Shown here piece by piece: positions 9,927 to 18,796 of a stretch of 64,000 nt of DNA. The DNA lies in the NCBI RefSeq assembly GCF_014651935.1, contig NZ_BMXV01000001.1, forward strand, positions 62,001 to 126,000, given 5' to 3'. How positions within the stretch are numbered: position 1 is the stretch's first letter; each line of letters starts with the position of its first letter. Origin of the DNA: Marinobacter zhanjiangensis. GTDB lineage: Bacteria; Pseudomonadota; Gammaproteobacteria; Pseudomonadales; Oleiphilaceae. Made by a program: the position numbers and the translations under genes. The notes beneath the pieces were generated by a model. That model had not been told where the DNA came from, made no database searches, and saw only the letters and a list, made by a program, of their open reading frames with translations.

Positions 9927-9947
9927 CCGCTACCATAGCGGGCTTTT
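9927..9947 (+). terminator. Terminator-like hairpin upstream of the flavodoxin gene
   Basis: CCGCTA and TAGCGG form a perfect 6-bp stem with a 3-base loop, followed by GC and TTTT. It lies 28 bases before the flavodoxin ATG, in the gap between two divergent genes. It may be a short attenuator or may be coincidental. Confidence 0.3.
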
Positions 9948-9974
9948 GGCACCCCGCCCGGAGGCAACGGACCC

Positions 9975-10436
9975 ATGACCGATATCCAGATTCTGGTAGG
10001 CAGCGTTTTTGGTGGTGCACTGATGACAGCCCGCAAACTCCGGGAACAACTGTCGTCCGATGACGTTTCCGTCACCGTGCACGAAAAACCCACCCTGGCC
10101 AGCCTGACGGACAGCTCCGGGCCTGTATTGGTGTGCACTTCCACGACGGGCCAGGGAGAGATTCCGGAGAACCTGCTGCCGTTCTACGTCGAACTCCGGG
10201 ACCAGCTGCCCATGCAGGAAGGTCGTCCATTTGGCGTGATTGTGCTGGGCGACAGCTCCTACGGCGACACCTTCTGCGGTGCCGGCGAGCTGATGGAAGA
10301 GGCACTCCGGGAAGTGGCCGCACGCAAGGTCGGGGAAACCCTGCGCATTGATGCCATGGAAACCGTGGAGCCGGAAGAGGACGCCCTGCCCTGGGCCAGT
10401 GAATGGGTACGCCAGGTCACAGGTTCAAAAACCTGA
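9975..10436 (+). CDS. mioC: Short-chain flavodoxin, MioC family
   Basis: A 153-aa FMN-binding electron carrier. The phosphate-binding loop is VGSVFGGALMTARKL near the N-terminus, CTSTTGQGEIPENL follows around residues 55-68, and VLGDSSYGDTFCGAGELM lies near residue 95. These are the three flavin-contacting regions of the flavodoxin-like fold. Length matches E. coli MioC (147 aa). It stands alone between the divergent Pit gene and the c-di-GMP gene. MioC in E. coli has been linked to biotin synthase electron supply. The partner here is unknown and the symbol is given on family resemblance. Confidence 0.8.
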   Translation: MTDIQILVGSVFGGALMTARKLREQLSSDDVSVTVHEKPTLASLTDSSGPVLVCTSTTGQGEIPENLLPFYVELRDQLPMQEGRPFGVIVLGDSSYGDTFCGAGELMEEALREVAARKVGETLRIDAMETVEPEEDALPWASEWVRQVTGSKT

Positions 10437-10485
10437 CCGGTTGCCCGGGCCGACTCCATCACAGCTCAGGCGAGAGCCGCATCAC

Positions 10486-10541
10486 GTATCATGTTGTTAC
10501 ACACTGTCATCGTCCGGAAACACTCCGTTCCAACATGATAC
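10486..10541. repeat. Perfect 11-bp inverted repeat, possible operator or hairpin
   Basis: GTATCATGTTG at 10486-10496 is exactly complementary to CAACATGATAC at 10531-10541, with 34 bases between. A smaller CGGA/TCCG stem lies in the loop. It lies in the 180-base gap before the GGDEF/EAL gene, about 80 bases upstream of its GTG start. It could be a paired operator or a leader hairpin. Confidence 0.5.
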
Positions 10542-10618
10542 TTAAGTAACATGTCGTTAGTGCCGATACTCAAGCAGAATGATCGTCTCCGGAACAACGA
10601 TAACAAATCAGGATTCCT

Positions 10619-13165
10619 GTGATTCGAAAGGCGGCTCTGACCATCCTTCTCACCCTTGTGACCGTGGCCGTGGCCGTGCCTGCCGCCCTTGCGGATTCCT
10701 CGGGCAAGAACACCCTGGAGACCATTGAATACCTGCGCATGCCCCATGGCGAACCCGCCCTCACGCCGGAACAGGCTCTGGCCAGGCAGGACTGGCAGAC
10801 TCTGCCGGGCAAGACCCCGAATTTCGGGTATGAGGACGACGCATTCTGGTATCGCATGCCCCTGCCCGCGGGCAAAACCCGCCTCATCCTGGCGATACGT
10901 TACCCCCACCTGGACAACATTCGTTTCTGGCCCCTGACCAACGGCCAGCCGGGAGAAATGGTACAGACCGGCGACCAATACCCTTTTGCCGAACGACCAA
11001 TGCCCCATTCCAATTTCCTGCTGCCGATAACGCGGATACCCGAGGCCAACAACGGCATCCTGCTGCGCATCCAGACCCGGGGTGCCCACCATGTGCCCAT
11101 GGAGCTGTGGGAACCCCGCTCCCTGCTGGCGCAGCTATCGACGGAGGACCAGCTCCACGCTCTCTACTACGGCGTACTGATCACTATCATCCTGTTCAGC
11201 CTGATGGTGTTCGTGGGGCTGCGGGAAAAGATCTACCTTTACTACCTGGCGACCACCGCCAGTTTTCTGTTCCTGCTGGCGTCGCTGAGGGGCATCACCT
11301 ACCCGCTACTCTGGCCCGAAAGCCCGGCGTAGCAGAATTACAGCATCCTCGTCGCCATACCACTGACAGCCATATCGATTACCCTGTTCTCCCGAAAGCT
11401 GCTGGGGCTGAGCCGCATGGGCGGCTGGATCCGGCATTCGGTTCAGGCAGCCATCTACCTCAATCTGTTCGCCCTGCTGGGCGTAGCCGTCTTCGACCAC
11501 AACCTGTCCAGCTGGCTTTCATTGGCCATCGCGGTGCCTACCTGTCTCCTGCTGGCCCTGATCGGACCGGTGCTGTGGCTGCGCGGGCATCCTCTGTCCG
11601 GCATCTACACCCTGTCCTGGGGGGCGCTTACCATTGGTTGCCTGCTCACCATCGCCAATATGTTTGGCTTGTTGCCCAACAGTTTCATCACCACCCACGG
11701 GGTACAGCTGGGGTCGACCATACAGGCCCTGGTGCTGACGGCGGCGCTGGCCAACCGCATCTACCTGGAACGGGAATCCCAGGCCCGCTCCCGGGAGGCG
11801 GAACTGGCGGCCCTGTCCGCCCAGCGCCGTGCTGAACAGCGGTCCCTGGACCAGGCCATGAGAGAACCGCTGACCAGGCTGCCCAACCGCACCTGTTTTG
11901 AAATGACCGCCAGTGAAACCCTCAACCTGAAGCCCGGCAAACGCTGGGCGGTGTGCGTGCTCAGGCTGAACAACCTGGCAGCCATCACCAAGACCCTGGG
12001 CCACCGCAACTCCGACCGCCTGCTGGAACTGGTCGCCCTGCGGCTACACCAGATCGCACTGGAACTGCCTGGCGTGCAGCCGGTCGGCCCCCGGGACGAC
12101 GACTGCCTGGCAGTGCTGGAGCCCGCCACCTTTGCCTACCTGATGGACGCCGGGGCCGCCACCTACGACCCGCAGCGCGTGGAGCAACTACGCGAGCCGA
12201 TTGATTACCTGGGCATGCAGCTGCCCATGGACAGCTGCATTGGTGTCGCGATATTCCCGGACCATGGCCAGGACCTGAACACCCTCGTCCACCAGGCCTA
12301 CGTGGCACAGGAGTCCGCCATTGCCATCGAGAAAGGGATGGCCTATTACACCCCCGCCCGGGACCCTTACAGCCCGGAACGCCTGACCCTGGTCACCGAA
12401 CTCAGGCATGCCCTGGAACACAACGAGCTGGCACTGTGGTACCAGCCCAAGCGCTGCCTGAAAAGCAATGAGATTGTCGGGGTGGAGGCACTGATCCGCT
12501 GGCCGGGCCGTCAGCCCGCGGTGCATGCCGACCAGCTGATCGCCCTGGCCGAGCAGAGCGGGCTGATACGGCCGCTGACCCGCTGGGTAATGGAGCAGGC
12601 GCTGGCGGCGCGCAACGTATTGCTGGAAGCAGGGCTGGACCTGACCGTATCCATCAACATCTCCCCCAATAACCTGCGGGAGCGTGACTTCCCGCTGTTT
12701 GTCCAGCGCCTGATGACCAGTCACCACCAGCATCGCGGCCGGCTGATTCTGGAAGTTACCGAAACCTCGATGATGCAGGACCCGGCCAACTCCATGCGCA
12801 CCCTGCGCTCCCTGGATTACGCCGGCATTCCCCTGGCCATCGACGACTTCGGCTCCGGCTATTCATCGCTGTCCTACATCAAGCAGCTACCGGCCTGCGA
12901 GGTGAAGATCGACCGCTCTCTCGTCACCGACCTGCTGACCCACACCGACGACCGCATCATCGTCAAGACCACCATCGACATGTGTCACAACCTGGGTTAC
13001 CAGGTGGTGGCGGAAGGCGTGGAAGACGAGGCAACCACGGAGCTGCTGCGGGAAATGGGCTGCGACATGATCCAGGGCTACGTACTGGCGAAACCGCAGC
13101 CACTGGCGGACCTGATCGCGCAGCTGCGCCCCGGGGACAGGGACTTGCCGGTGCTTCGCCAGTGA
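10619..13165 (+). pseudogene. 7TM-DISM / degenerate GGDEF / EAL c-di-GMP protein interrupted by one amber codon
   Basis: The first frame (10619-11332, GTG start with AGGA before it) encodes a signal peptide, a DISM extracellular domain and the first membrane helices. A TAG at 11330-11332 stops it, and the same frame continues without another stop to 13165. The downstream part holds the remaining helices, a GGDEF-like region and an EAL domain. The GGDEF motif is lost (RDDD in its place), so cyclase activity is unlikely. EAL residues are intact: VGVEALIRW, EVTETS, IDDFGSGYSS, KIDRSLV and VAEGVE. The protein would be about 848 aa. A single G-to-A change (Trp to TAG), a sequencing error or readthrough all fit. 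An in-frame ATG at 11417 could start a shorter EAL protein. Confidence 0.8.
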
Positions 13166-13204
13166 CAAGCCTCCCTGCTCATCGATTAACCGGGGTGAGC
13201 ACTG

Positions 13205-14071
13205 CTATTTGGAGGGCTTGCGGCGCCGGATCAGCGCTTCCTGCGCTGTCGAGGCCACCATCACGCCGTCCCGGCTGTAGACATTGCCCCGGTTGAACCC
13301 ACGCGCTCCGAACGCACTGGGGCTGTCCTTGTCATAGAGCAGCCAGTCATCCATGCGCACATCCCGGTGGAACCAGATGGCGTGATCCAGGCTGGCCACC
13401 TGCATGTTGGGGGTCAGGAACGCCACCCCATGGGGATTGAGGGACGTGCCCAGGAAGGCGAAATCCGATGCGTAGGCCAACAGGCAACGATGCAGAATGC
13501 GATCGTCCGGCAGCTCGCCCTGGGCGCGGAACCAGCTTTGCTTGCTGGGCGGTTTGATCTCCGGGGCCATGGGATTGATCGGGTCCACCGGGCGGATCTC
13601 GATGGGACGATTGCGGGTCAACTGGTCGTGGAACTTTTCCGGCACCTGTTTCAGCAAATGCCGGTTGAGTTCCTGCTCGTTCTTCAGGGACTCCGGCGCC
13701 GGCGCATCCGGCATGTCCATCTGGTGATCAAAGCCCTCTTCCTCTATATGAAAGGAGACCGATCCGGTAAGGATCTCCTTGCCGTCCTGACGGGCGATCA
13801 CCCGCCGGACCGAGAAACTGCCGCCGTCCCGGACCCGCTGCACCTCATAGTCAATCGGTGCCCGGGCGTTGCCAGGGCGCAGGAAATAGGCGTGCATGGA
13901 ATGGGGCATGCGGCCTTCAATGGTGCGGGTGGTCGCCATCAGCGCCTGGCCCAGTACCTGTCCCCCGAACAGATTGGGAAAACCGAGATCTTCACTCTGA
14001 CCCTGAAAGTGATCATCACCCGCGGGGGCGAGATCCATCAGTTCAACCAGCGCTCTGGTAATGTCCTGCAT
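13205..14071 (-). CDS. tesB: Acyl-CoA thioesterase II
   Basis: Hydrolyses medium- and long-chain acyl-CoA to fatty acid and CoA in the cytoplasm. The 288-aa product has two hot-dog domains. The TesB opening FQGQSEDLGFPNLFGGQVLGQAL is modified only slightly from E. coli. The catalytic triad region is recognisable: LLAYASDFAFL (Asp), QVASLDHAIWFH and ASTAQEALIR (Gln). The E. coli nucleophile-activating Thr in ATIDH is Ser here. I set the start at ATG 14071, which has AGGAG at good spacing; the longer frame to 14101 lacks one. It converges on the EAL gene with 39 bases between stops. Confidence 0.94.
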   Translation of the reverse strand: MQDITRALVELMDLAPAGDDHFQGQSEDLGFPNLFGGQVLGQALMATTRTIEGRMPHSMHAYFLRPGNARAPIDYEVQRVRDGGSFSVRRVIARQDGKEILTGSVSFHIEEEGFDHQMDMPDAPAPESLKNEQELNRHLLKQVPEKFHDQLTRNRPIEIRPVDPINPMAPEIKPPSKQSWFRAQGELPDDRILHRCLLAYASDFAFLGTSLNPHGVAFLTPNMQVASLDHAIWFHRDVRMDDWLLYDKDSPSAFGARGFNRGNVYSRDGVMVASTAQEALIRRRKPSK

Positions 14072-14204
14072 GCCTGCTCCTGAAAAAGGCTGATCCGGCA
14101 ACAGCCAACATTGGCTTTATGCTTGCCGGAAATTAATGCTTAGCTTACGAAGCGGCAATTTCTACCGGATACGGCCGCGAAGCGCAAGACAGGCGTGGTG
14201 TCGC

Positions 14205-15377
14205 TCAGGCGCTGGCAAGCACCGGCGGCACCTCTTTCGACAGTGCCTGCTTTTCGATCACGTAGTCGCCGGTCACCGCAAACCCCAGCAGTTCACCGGC
14301 GGCATCGCGGTACAACGCCCGCACATTGTTACCGTCACGCTGCACATCCCAGTGCCCGCCACCGCACTCTGCCGGCGGACATACCGCCACCGGACAGCAG
14401 GGCGTCTTGACCAGAACCGGCATGGCACCCCACTTCGCCGGCGTCGGCTCACCGGTCAGCGTTGCCGCCAGGGCCCGGGCCGCCGCCATCAGCGGCATGA
14501 CGTACATGAGTACGTGGCCTTCCACTTCGGCACAATCCCCCAAGGCGTAGATATCCACGGCACTGGTCGCCAGCTGCCTGTCGGTGCGAATGCCATGCCC
14601 GACATCGAGTCCGGCAGCCGTTGCCAGGCGGGTCCGGGGCCGCAGGCCAACCGCGGAAACCACCACATCTCCCTGCAGCATAGCACCGTCACTGAGATGT
14701 ACCTGCGCGCCACCATTGTCTTCCGATACTGACTCGGCGGCCACACCCAGATGGAAGGTAACTCCCTCAGCCTCCAGGGACCGCCTGACCGCATCAGCGG
14801 CTGGTTCCGGCAGCAACCCCGGCATCACCTGTGTGGACGGCGCCACCACGGTGACATCGAAACCGCCATTACGCAGATCGTTGGCGTATTCGCACCCGAT
14901 CAGGCCGGCACCCAGCAGGATCACCCGGCGACGGCCTTCCACCATCCGCCGGAAATACCGGTAGTCCTCCAGGTCATTGATCGAGCACACCCGCTCGCTG
15001 GCGCTGATAGCGTCTGGCAGGCGGATAACATCGGCGCCCCAGGCCAGCACCAGCTTGTGGTAGGTCAGCCGTTCTTCGCCAATCAGGATCTGATGCGCCT
15101 GCGGATCAATGCCGGTCACCCGGGTGTGGGTTCTTATTTCCATATTGAGCTGGTCCGCCATGGTACCGGCGTCCGCCTGGGCCAGCTCATCGGCGCTCTT
15201 GCCCTTGGTGAAGCCGGTCGACAGCATGGGCTTGGAGTAGCTGGTGCCATCATCGGAGGTAATCATCATCAACGGCAGATCGCTGTCGCGCTTGCGCAGC
15301 TCTCTGGCCAGGGAGTACCCGGCCAGACCGCTACCGATGATAATCACCGGGGCCTGATCACGACGGGTGTCTGTCAT
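14205..15377 (-). CDS. rubB: Rubredoxin-NAD(+) reductase
   Basis: A 390-aa FAD/NAD(P)H oxidoreductase that passes electrons from NADH to rubredoxin. Two Rossmann motifs are visible: GSGLAGYSLA at about residues 15-24 for FAD and LLGAGLIGCEYA at about residues 154-165 for NADH. The FAD-closing block VDIYALGDCAE lies near residue 285. A CxxxxxCP segment (TPCCPVAVCPPAECGGGHW) near residues 330-350 resembles that of the Pseudomonas rubredoxin reductases. The gene follows rubA on the same strand with 10 bases between, an obvious operon. In alkane-degrading marine bacteria the pair feeds alkane hydroxylase. No alkB is in this window, so another acceptor is possible. Confidence 0.92.
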   Translation of the reverse strand: MTDTRRDQAPVIIIGSGLAGYSLARELRKRDSDLPLMMITSDDGTSYSKPMLSTGFTKGKSADELAQADAGTMADQLNMEIRTHTRVTGIDPQAHQILIGEERLTYHKLVLAWGADVIRLPDAISASERVCSINDLEDYRYFRRMVEGRRRVILLGAGLIGCEYANDLRNGGFDVTVVAPSTQVMPGLLPEPAADAVRRSLEAEGVTFHLGVAAESVSEDNGGAQVHLSDGAMLQGDVVVSAVGLRPRTRLATAAGLDVGHGIRTDRQLATSAVDIYALGDCAEVEGHVLMYVMPLMAAARALAATLTGEPTPAKWGAMPVLVKTPCCPVAVCPPAECGGGHWDVQRDGNNVRALYRDAAGELLGFAVTGDYVIEKQALSKEVPPVLASA

Positions 15378-15387
15378 GGCCCGGTCC

Positions 15388-15555
15388 TCAGCCGATCTCG
15401 ATCATTTCAAAATCTTCCTTGCCAGCACCGCAGTCCGGGCACTCCCAGTCCTCGGGTACATCTTCCCAGGCGGTACCCGGCGGAACGCCATCGTCCGGCC
15501 AGCCTTCGGCTTCATCATAGATAAAGCCACACACTACACACTGCCATTTCTTCAC
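15388..15555 (-). CDS. rubA: Rubredoxin
   Basis: A 55-aa iron protein. The two metal-binding loops are CVVCGFIYD near the start and [12 protein letters not shown] near the end, giving the four Cys ligands of one Fe. The middle segment [19 protein letters not shown] is the classic rubredoxin core. It uses a GTG start at 15555 with AGGAGGA six to seven bases upstream. It is the first gene of the rubA-rubB operon and is divergent from hpt across 234 bases. It belongs to the AlkG2/RubA electron-transfer type and works with the adjacent reductase. Confidence 0.95.
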   Translation of the reverse strand: MKKWQCVVCGFIYDEAEGWPDDGVPPGTAWEDVPEDWECPDCGAGKEDFEMIEIG

Positions 15556-15789
15556 GCTTGTCCTCCTGAAGGAACAGATCGGTGCTTTTACGGCGCACCG
15601 GAAAGTTTCGGATACATAATACGCATACGGAAGGTACCGCTAAAGGACCATTGCGTAATACCGGGCCCTGTGCGGGAATCACGGCCTGCCACAATGGTTG
15701 TTTTTGCGTATCCGGCAGCTGAAAGGGGCACTCCCTTACAGCCATTATTTTCGCTATACTTGCGCGTTTTACGACAGGATCCGACGACT

Positions 15790-16347
15790 ATGAGTAACCC
15801 CGTCGACGAGCTGAGGCAGGTCATGGCGGAAGCCGACTGCCTGGTTCCCGAACAGCAGGTCTACCAGGCCATCGACAGTCTTGCGCGGGATATCACCGCC
15901 GCCCTGGAAGACAGCAACCCCCTGCTGTTCTGCGTGATGAACGGCGGTCTGATCCTGACCGGCCAGCTATTGCCCCGGCTGAAGTTTCCGGTGCAGGCCG
16001 AATACCTCCATGCCACCCGCTACCGCCAGGAAACCACTGGCGGCATTCTCGAGTGGAAGCTGCAACCGGACGCCGACATGAACGGGCGCACTGTGCTGAT
16101 CGTCGACGACATTCTCGACGAGGGCACCACCCTGAACGCCATTGCTGACTATTGCGCCACCCATGGTGCCAGCAAGGTGCTGACTGCGGTGCTGGTGGAT
16201 AAACAGCATGACCGCAAGGCCCGGCCGGGGCTGAAGGCGGACTTCACCGGGCTCGAGGTGGAAGACCGCTTCCTGTTCGGCTTCGGCATGGACTACAAGG
16301 GCTATTGGCGCAACGCACCGGGCATCTATGCCGTCAAGGGTCTGTGA
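15790..16347 (+). CDS. hpt: Hypoxanthine-guanine phosphoribosyltransferase
   Basis: Purine salvage: transfers phosphoribose from PRPP to hypoxanthine or guanine. The 185-aa protein has the PRPP-binding loop VLIVDDILDEGTTLNAI at about residues 101-117 and VMNGGLILTGQLL near residues 46-58. Downstream segments include VLVDKQHDRKARPGL and the base-site region FGFGMDYKGYWRN. The start is ATG 15790, preceded by AGGA. A TATACT at 15755-15760 is a possible -10 element. It opens a rightward run followed by ubiC and ubiA. Exact base preference cannot be told from sequence. Confidence 0.9.
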   Translation: MSNPVDELRQVMAEADCLVPEQQVYQAIDSLARDITAALEDSNPLLFCVMNGGLILTGQLLPRLKFPVQAEYLHATRYRQETTGGILEWKLQPDADMNGRTVLIVDDILDEGTTLNAIADYCATHGASKVLTAVLVDKQHDRKARPGLKADFTGLEVEDRFLFGFGMDYKGYWRNAPGIYAVKGL

Positions 16348-16354
16348 ACCGGCG

Positions 16355-16903
16355 GTGAGCAATCACGGGAGCCACTCCATCGTGCCACCGGTCCGCTGGT
16401 ACCGGTCCTTCCGGCAGGCGCGCCTGAATCGCCCCGCCCTGGCTGGCACTGCTGCCTTCTGGTTACAGGCAGAAGGTTCCCTCACCCGCCACCTGCAGTT
16501 GCGCTGCCGGCAGCGCTTTCACGTCGAAGTGGCCCATGAGGGCTTCTGCCTGCCCACCCGGGAGGAAGCTCTGACCCTGGGCATTCCCCACCGGCAACGG
16601 GCCTGGATCCGCGAAGTCCGGCTCTGTGGCGACGGCACCCCCTGGGTACTGGCGCGCACCATCATACCGCTGGACACCCTGTCCGGCCGCGGCCGGCGGC
16701 TTCGCCACCTGGGCCGGGTGCCGCTCGGCGCGTGGCTGTTCAGTCACCGGGAGTGGAGCCGGGGCCCGTTGCAGACGGGACTATGTCACCCGGTCCGCCC
16801 CGGCGACCCCCGCTGTGCCCGGCGATCGATATTCAGCAACCGGGATCATCGGCTGCTGGTGGGCGAATACTTCCTTCCGGAGCTTCTGGCCCGGCCGCTC
16901 TGA
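16355..16903 (+). CDS. ubiC: Chorismate pyruvate-lyase
   Basis: Converts chorismate to 4-hydroxybenzoate and pyruvate, the first committed step of ubiquinone synthesis. The 182-aa product shows the UbiC blocks LTRHLQLRCRQRFHVEV, REVRLCGDGTPWVLARTIIP (with the active-site Arg in the LAR segment) and ARRSIFS...LLVGEYFLPELL. I prefer GTG 16355, seven bases after the hpt stop. An in-frame ATG at 16328 would overlap hpt. It is followed 80 bases later by ubiA, the next enzyme, as in E. coli and Pseudomonas. Confidence 0.88.
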   Translation: MSNHGSHSIVPPVRWYRSFRQARLNRPALAGTAAFWLQAEGSLTRHLQLRCRQRFHVEVAHEGFCLPTREEALTLGIPHRQRAWIREVRLCGDGTPWVLARTIIPLDTLSGRGRRLRHLGRVPLGAWLFSHREWSRGPLQTGLCHPVRPGDPRCARRSIFSNRDHRLLVGEYFLPELLARPL

Positions 16904-16983
16904 CCAACCCTCTATCGGCCCCTTACGGACCCGCCGGATAATGATAAACTGCCGGCGTCCGATCACTCGCCGATGGAGCACTG

Positions 16984-17871
16984 ATGACCCTGGTCACGCT
17001 ATCCCCCAGCCTGCGTCACCGCCTGATGGACTATGCACAACTGTTGCGCATCAACCGGCCCATTGGCTCACTGCTGTTGCTCTGGCCCACCTGGTGGGCC
17101 CTGTGGCTGGCGGCCGACGGCAACTATCCCGCCATTGGCAACGTCATCGTGTTCACCCTGGGCGTCTTTTTCATGCGCGCCGCAGGCTGTGCCATCAATG
17201 ACTTCGCCGACCGCAAGGTGGACCGGCATGTCAGGCGCACCAAGGACCGCCCCCTCACCTCCGGGCGCATCCAGCCAAAAGAGGCCGTTGCCCTGTTCCT
17301 GGGGCTGGTACTGGCGTCCTTCCTGCTGGTCGTGCTGTTCACCAACACGCTGACCCTCTACCTGTCGTTCGGCGGGCTGGTGCTGGCCTTTATCTATCCC
17401 TTCATGAAGCGGTACACCCACCTGCCCCAGCTGTTCCTGGGGGCGGCCTTTTCCTGGGCGATTCCGATGGCCTGGGCGGCGGAGGCCGGCGAACTGAGCC
17501 GTCTCACCTGGCTGTTATTCACCGCCAACGTGCTGTGGACCGTCGCCTACGACACCCTCTATGCCATGGTGGACCGGGAGGACGACCTCAAGATCGGCAT
17601 CAAGTCCACCGCCATCCTGTTCGGTGACGCCGACCTGCGGATCATCGGCTGCCTGCAGGCACTGGTGGTGGTCACCCTGGTCATGGTCGGCAGCCAGGCG
17701 GGGCTGGGCTTCTTCTGGTACCTGGGGGTGGCAATGATGGCCGCGCTGTTCGGTTGGCACCAGTACCTGGCCCGCAATCGCACCCGCGAGGGCTGTTTCG
17801 AGGCGTTCCTGAACAACAACTGGGCGGGATTCGTGGTTTTTGCCGGTCTGGCCCTGGACAGACTTTTCTGA
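16984..17871 (+). CDS. ubiA: 4-hydroxybenzoate octaprenyltransferase
   Basis: Inner-membrane prenyltransferase that attaches the polyprenyl tail to 4-hydroxybenzoate. The 295-aa protein has about eight hydrophobic helices. The first Asp-rich motif NDFADRKVD starts at residue 72, followed by [10 protein letters not shown]. The second Asp-rich motif is [12 protein letters not shown] near residue 190. Length equals the family norm. It lies between ubiC and phoB in the order known from Pseudomonas. Chain length of the isoprenoid cannot be read from the sequence. Confidence 0.96.
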   Translation: MTLVTLSPSLRHRLMDYAQLLRINRPIGSLLLLWPTWWALWLAADGNYPAIGNVIVFTLGVFFMRAAGCAINDFADRKVDRHVRRTKDRPLTSGRIQPKEAVALFLGLVLASFLLVVLFTNTLTLYLSFGGLVLAFIYPFMKRYTHLPQLFLGAAFSWAIPMAWAAEAGELSRLTWLLFTANVLWTVAYDTLYAMVDREDDLKIGIKSTAILFGDADLRIIGCLQALVVVTLVMVGSQAGLGFFWYLGVAMMAALFGWHQYLARNRTREGCFEAFLNNNWAGFVVFAGLALDRLF

Positions 17872-17926
17872 GCCCGCCGGCGCGAAACCGGACCTGATCC
17901 GTACTTTTTCGGATGGAACATGGCCC

Positions 17927-17944
17927 ATGTCATAAACTTGTAAC
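17927..17944 (+). promoter_or_regulatory. Pho box upstream of phoB
   Basis: ATGTCATAAACTTGTAAC matches 14 of 18 positions of the PhoB-binding consensus. Its half-sites TGTCAT (17928) and TGTAAC (17939) are exactly 11 bases apart. It lies 55 bases before the phoB ATG, which suggests autoregulation. Confidence 0.75.
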
Positions 17945-17998
17945 AGATCCCCGTTGTAATGAGGCAGCAACAACTAAAGGACTACAGGTACAAGCGCA

Positions 17999-18688
17999 AT
18001 GACCAAGACCGTTCTGATCGTTGACGATGAAGCGCCTATCCGCGAGATGATTGCCGTAGCGCTGGAGATGGCAGACTACAATTACCTGGAGGCGGCGGAC
18101 GCCCGCGAAGCCCACGCCCTGATCGTGGACAGGCAGCCGGACCTGGTGCTGCTGGACTGGATGCTGCCCGGCACCAGTGGCGTTGAGCTGGCTCGCCGCC
18201 TCAAGAAGGAGGAAACCACGGCGGAAATCCCCATCATCATGCTCACCGCCAAGGTCGAGGAAGACAACAAGATCCAGGGGCTGGAGGTGGGCGCCGATGA
18301 CTACATCACCAAACCCTTTTCCCCCCGGGAACTGGTTGCCCGCCTGAAAGCGGTGCTCCGGCGGACCACACCGGCAGGCGTGGAATCCCCGATCGAGGTG
18401 GATGGCCTGACCCTGGATCCGGTCGGCCACCGGATCACCGGCCCCGAGGGCGCCATCAGCATGGGCCCCACGGAATACCGCCTGCTGCAGTTCTTCATGA
18501 CCCATCAGGAGCGGGTGTACACCCGGTCACAACTGCTGGACCAGGTGTGGGGTGGCAACGTGTATGTGGAGGAACGCACGGTGGATGTACATATCCGGCG
18601 CTTGCGCAAGGCCCTCGGCGAGCAATATGATCACCTGATCCAGACCGTGCGCGGCACCGGCTACCGGTTCTCGACCAGGGCTGCCTGA
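17999..18688 (+). CDS. phoB: Phosphate regulon response regulator PhoB
   Basis: A 229-aa OmpR-family transcription factor that activates phosphate-starvation genes by binding Pho boxes. The receiver domain covers residues 1-120, with phospho-acceptor D53 in LVLLDWMLPG, acidic residues in VDDEAP and Lys in ITKPFSP. The DNA-binding winged helix covers about residues 130-229, with RTVDVHIRRLRKAL as recognition helix and RGTGYRF at the end. The upstream Pho box indicates self-activation. It is followed 108 bases downstream by phoR. The symbol is supported by both sequence and neighbour. Confidence 0.96.
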   Translation: MTKTVLIVDDEAPIREMIAVALEMADYNYLEAADAREAHALIVDRQPDLVLLDWMLPGTSGVELARRLKKEETTAEIPIIMLTAKVEEDNKIQGLEVGADDYITKPFSPRELVARLKAVLRRTTPAGVESPIEVDGLTLDPVGHRITGPEGAISMGPTEYRLLQFFMTHQERVYTRSQLLDQVWGGNVYVEERTVDVHIRRLRKALGEQYDHLIQTVRGTGYRFSTRAA

Positions 18689-18796
18689 TGGCCGCTGGCG
18701 CATCATCGGTAATCTGATGTCCCGTCTGGTTCATTCGCTGACCACACGGGGCAGCAAAGGTCCGCCCGGGCAAATGCAGGAGCAGGTCGGAGTTTC

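Noticed and set aside
10495-10510. Possible Pho box before the c-di-GMP gene
   Set aside because: Only one good half-site (TGTCAT) is present and the other lies 10 rather than 11 bases away with poor match.
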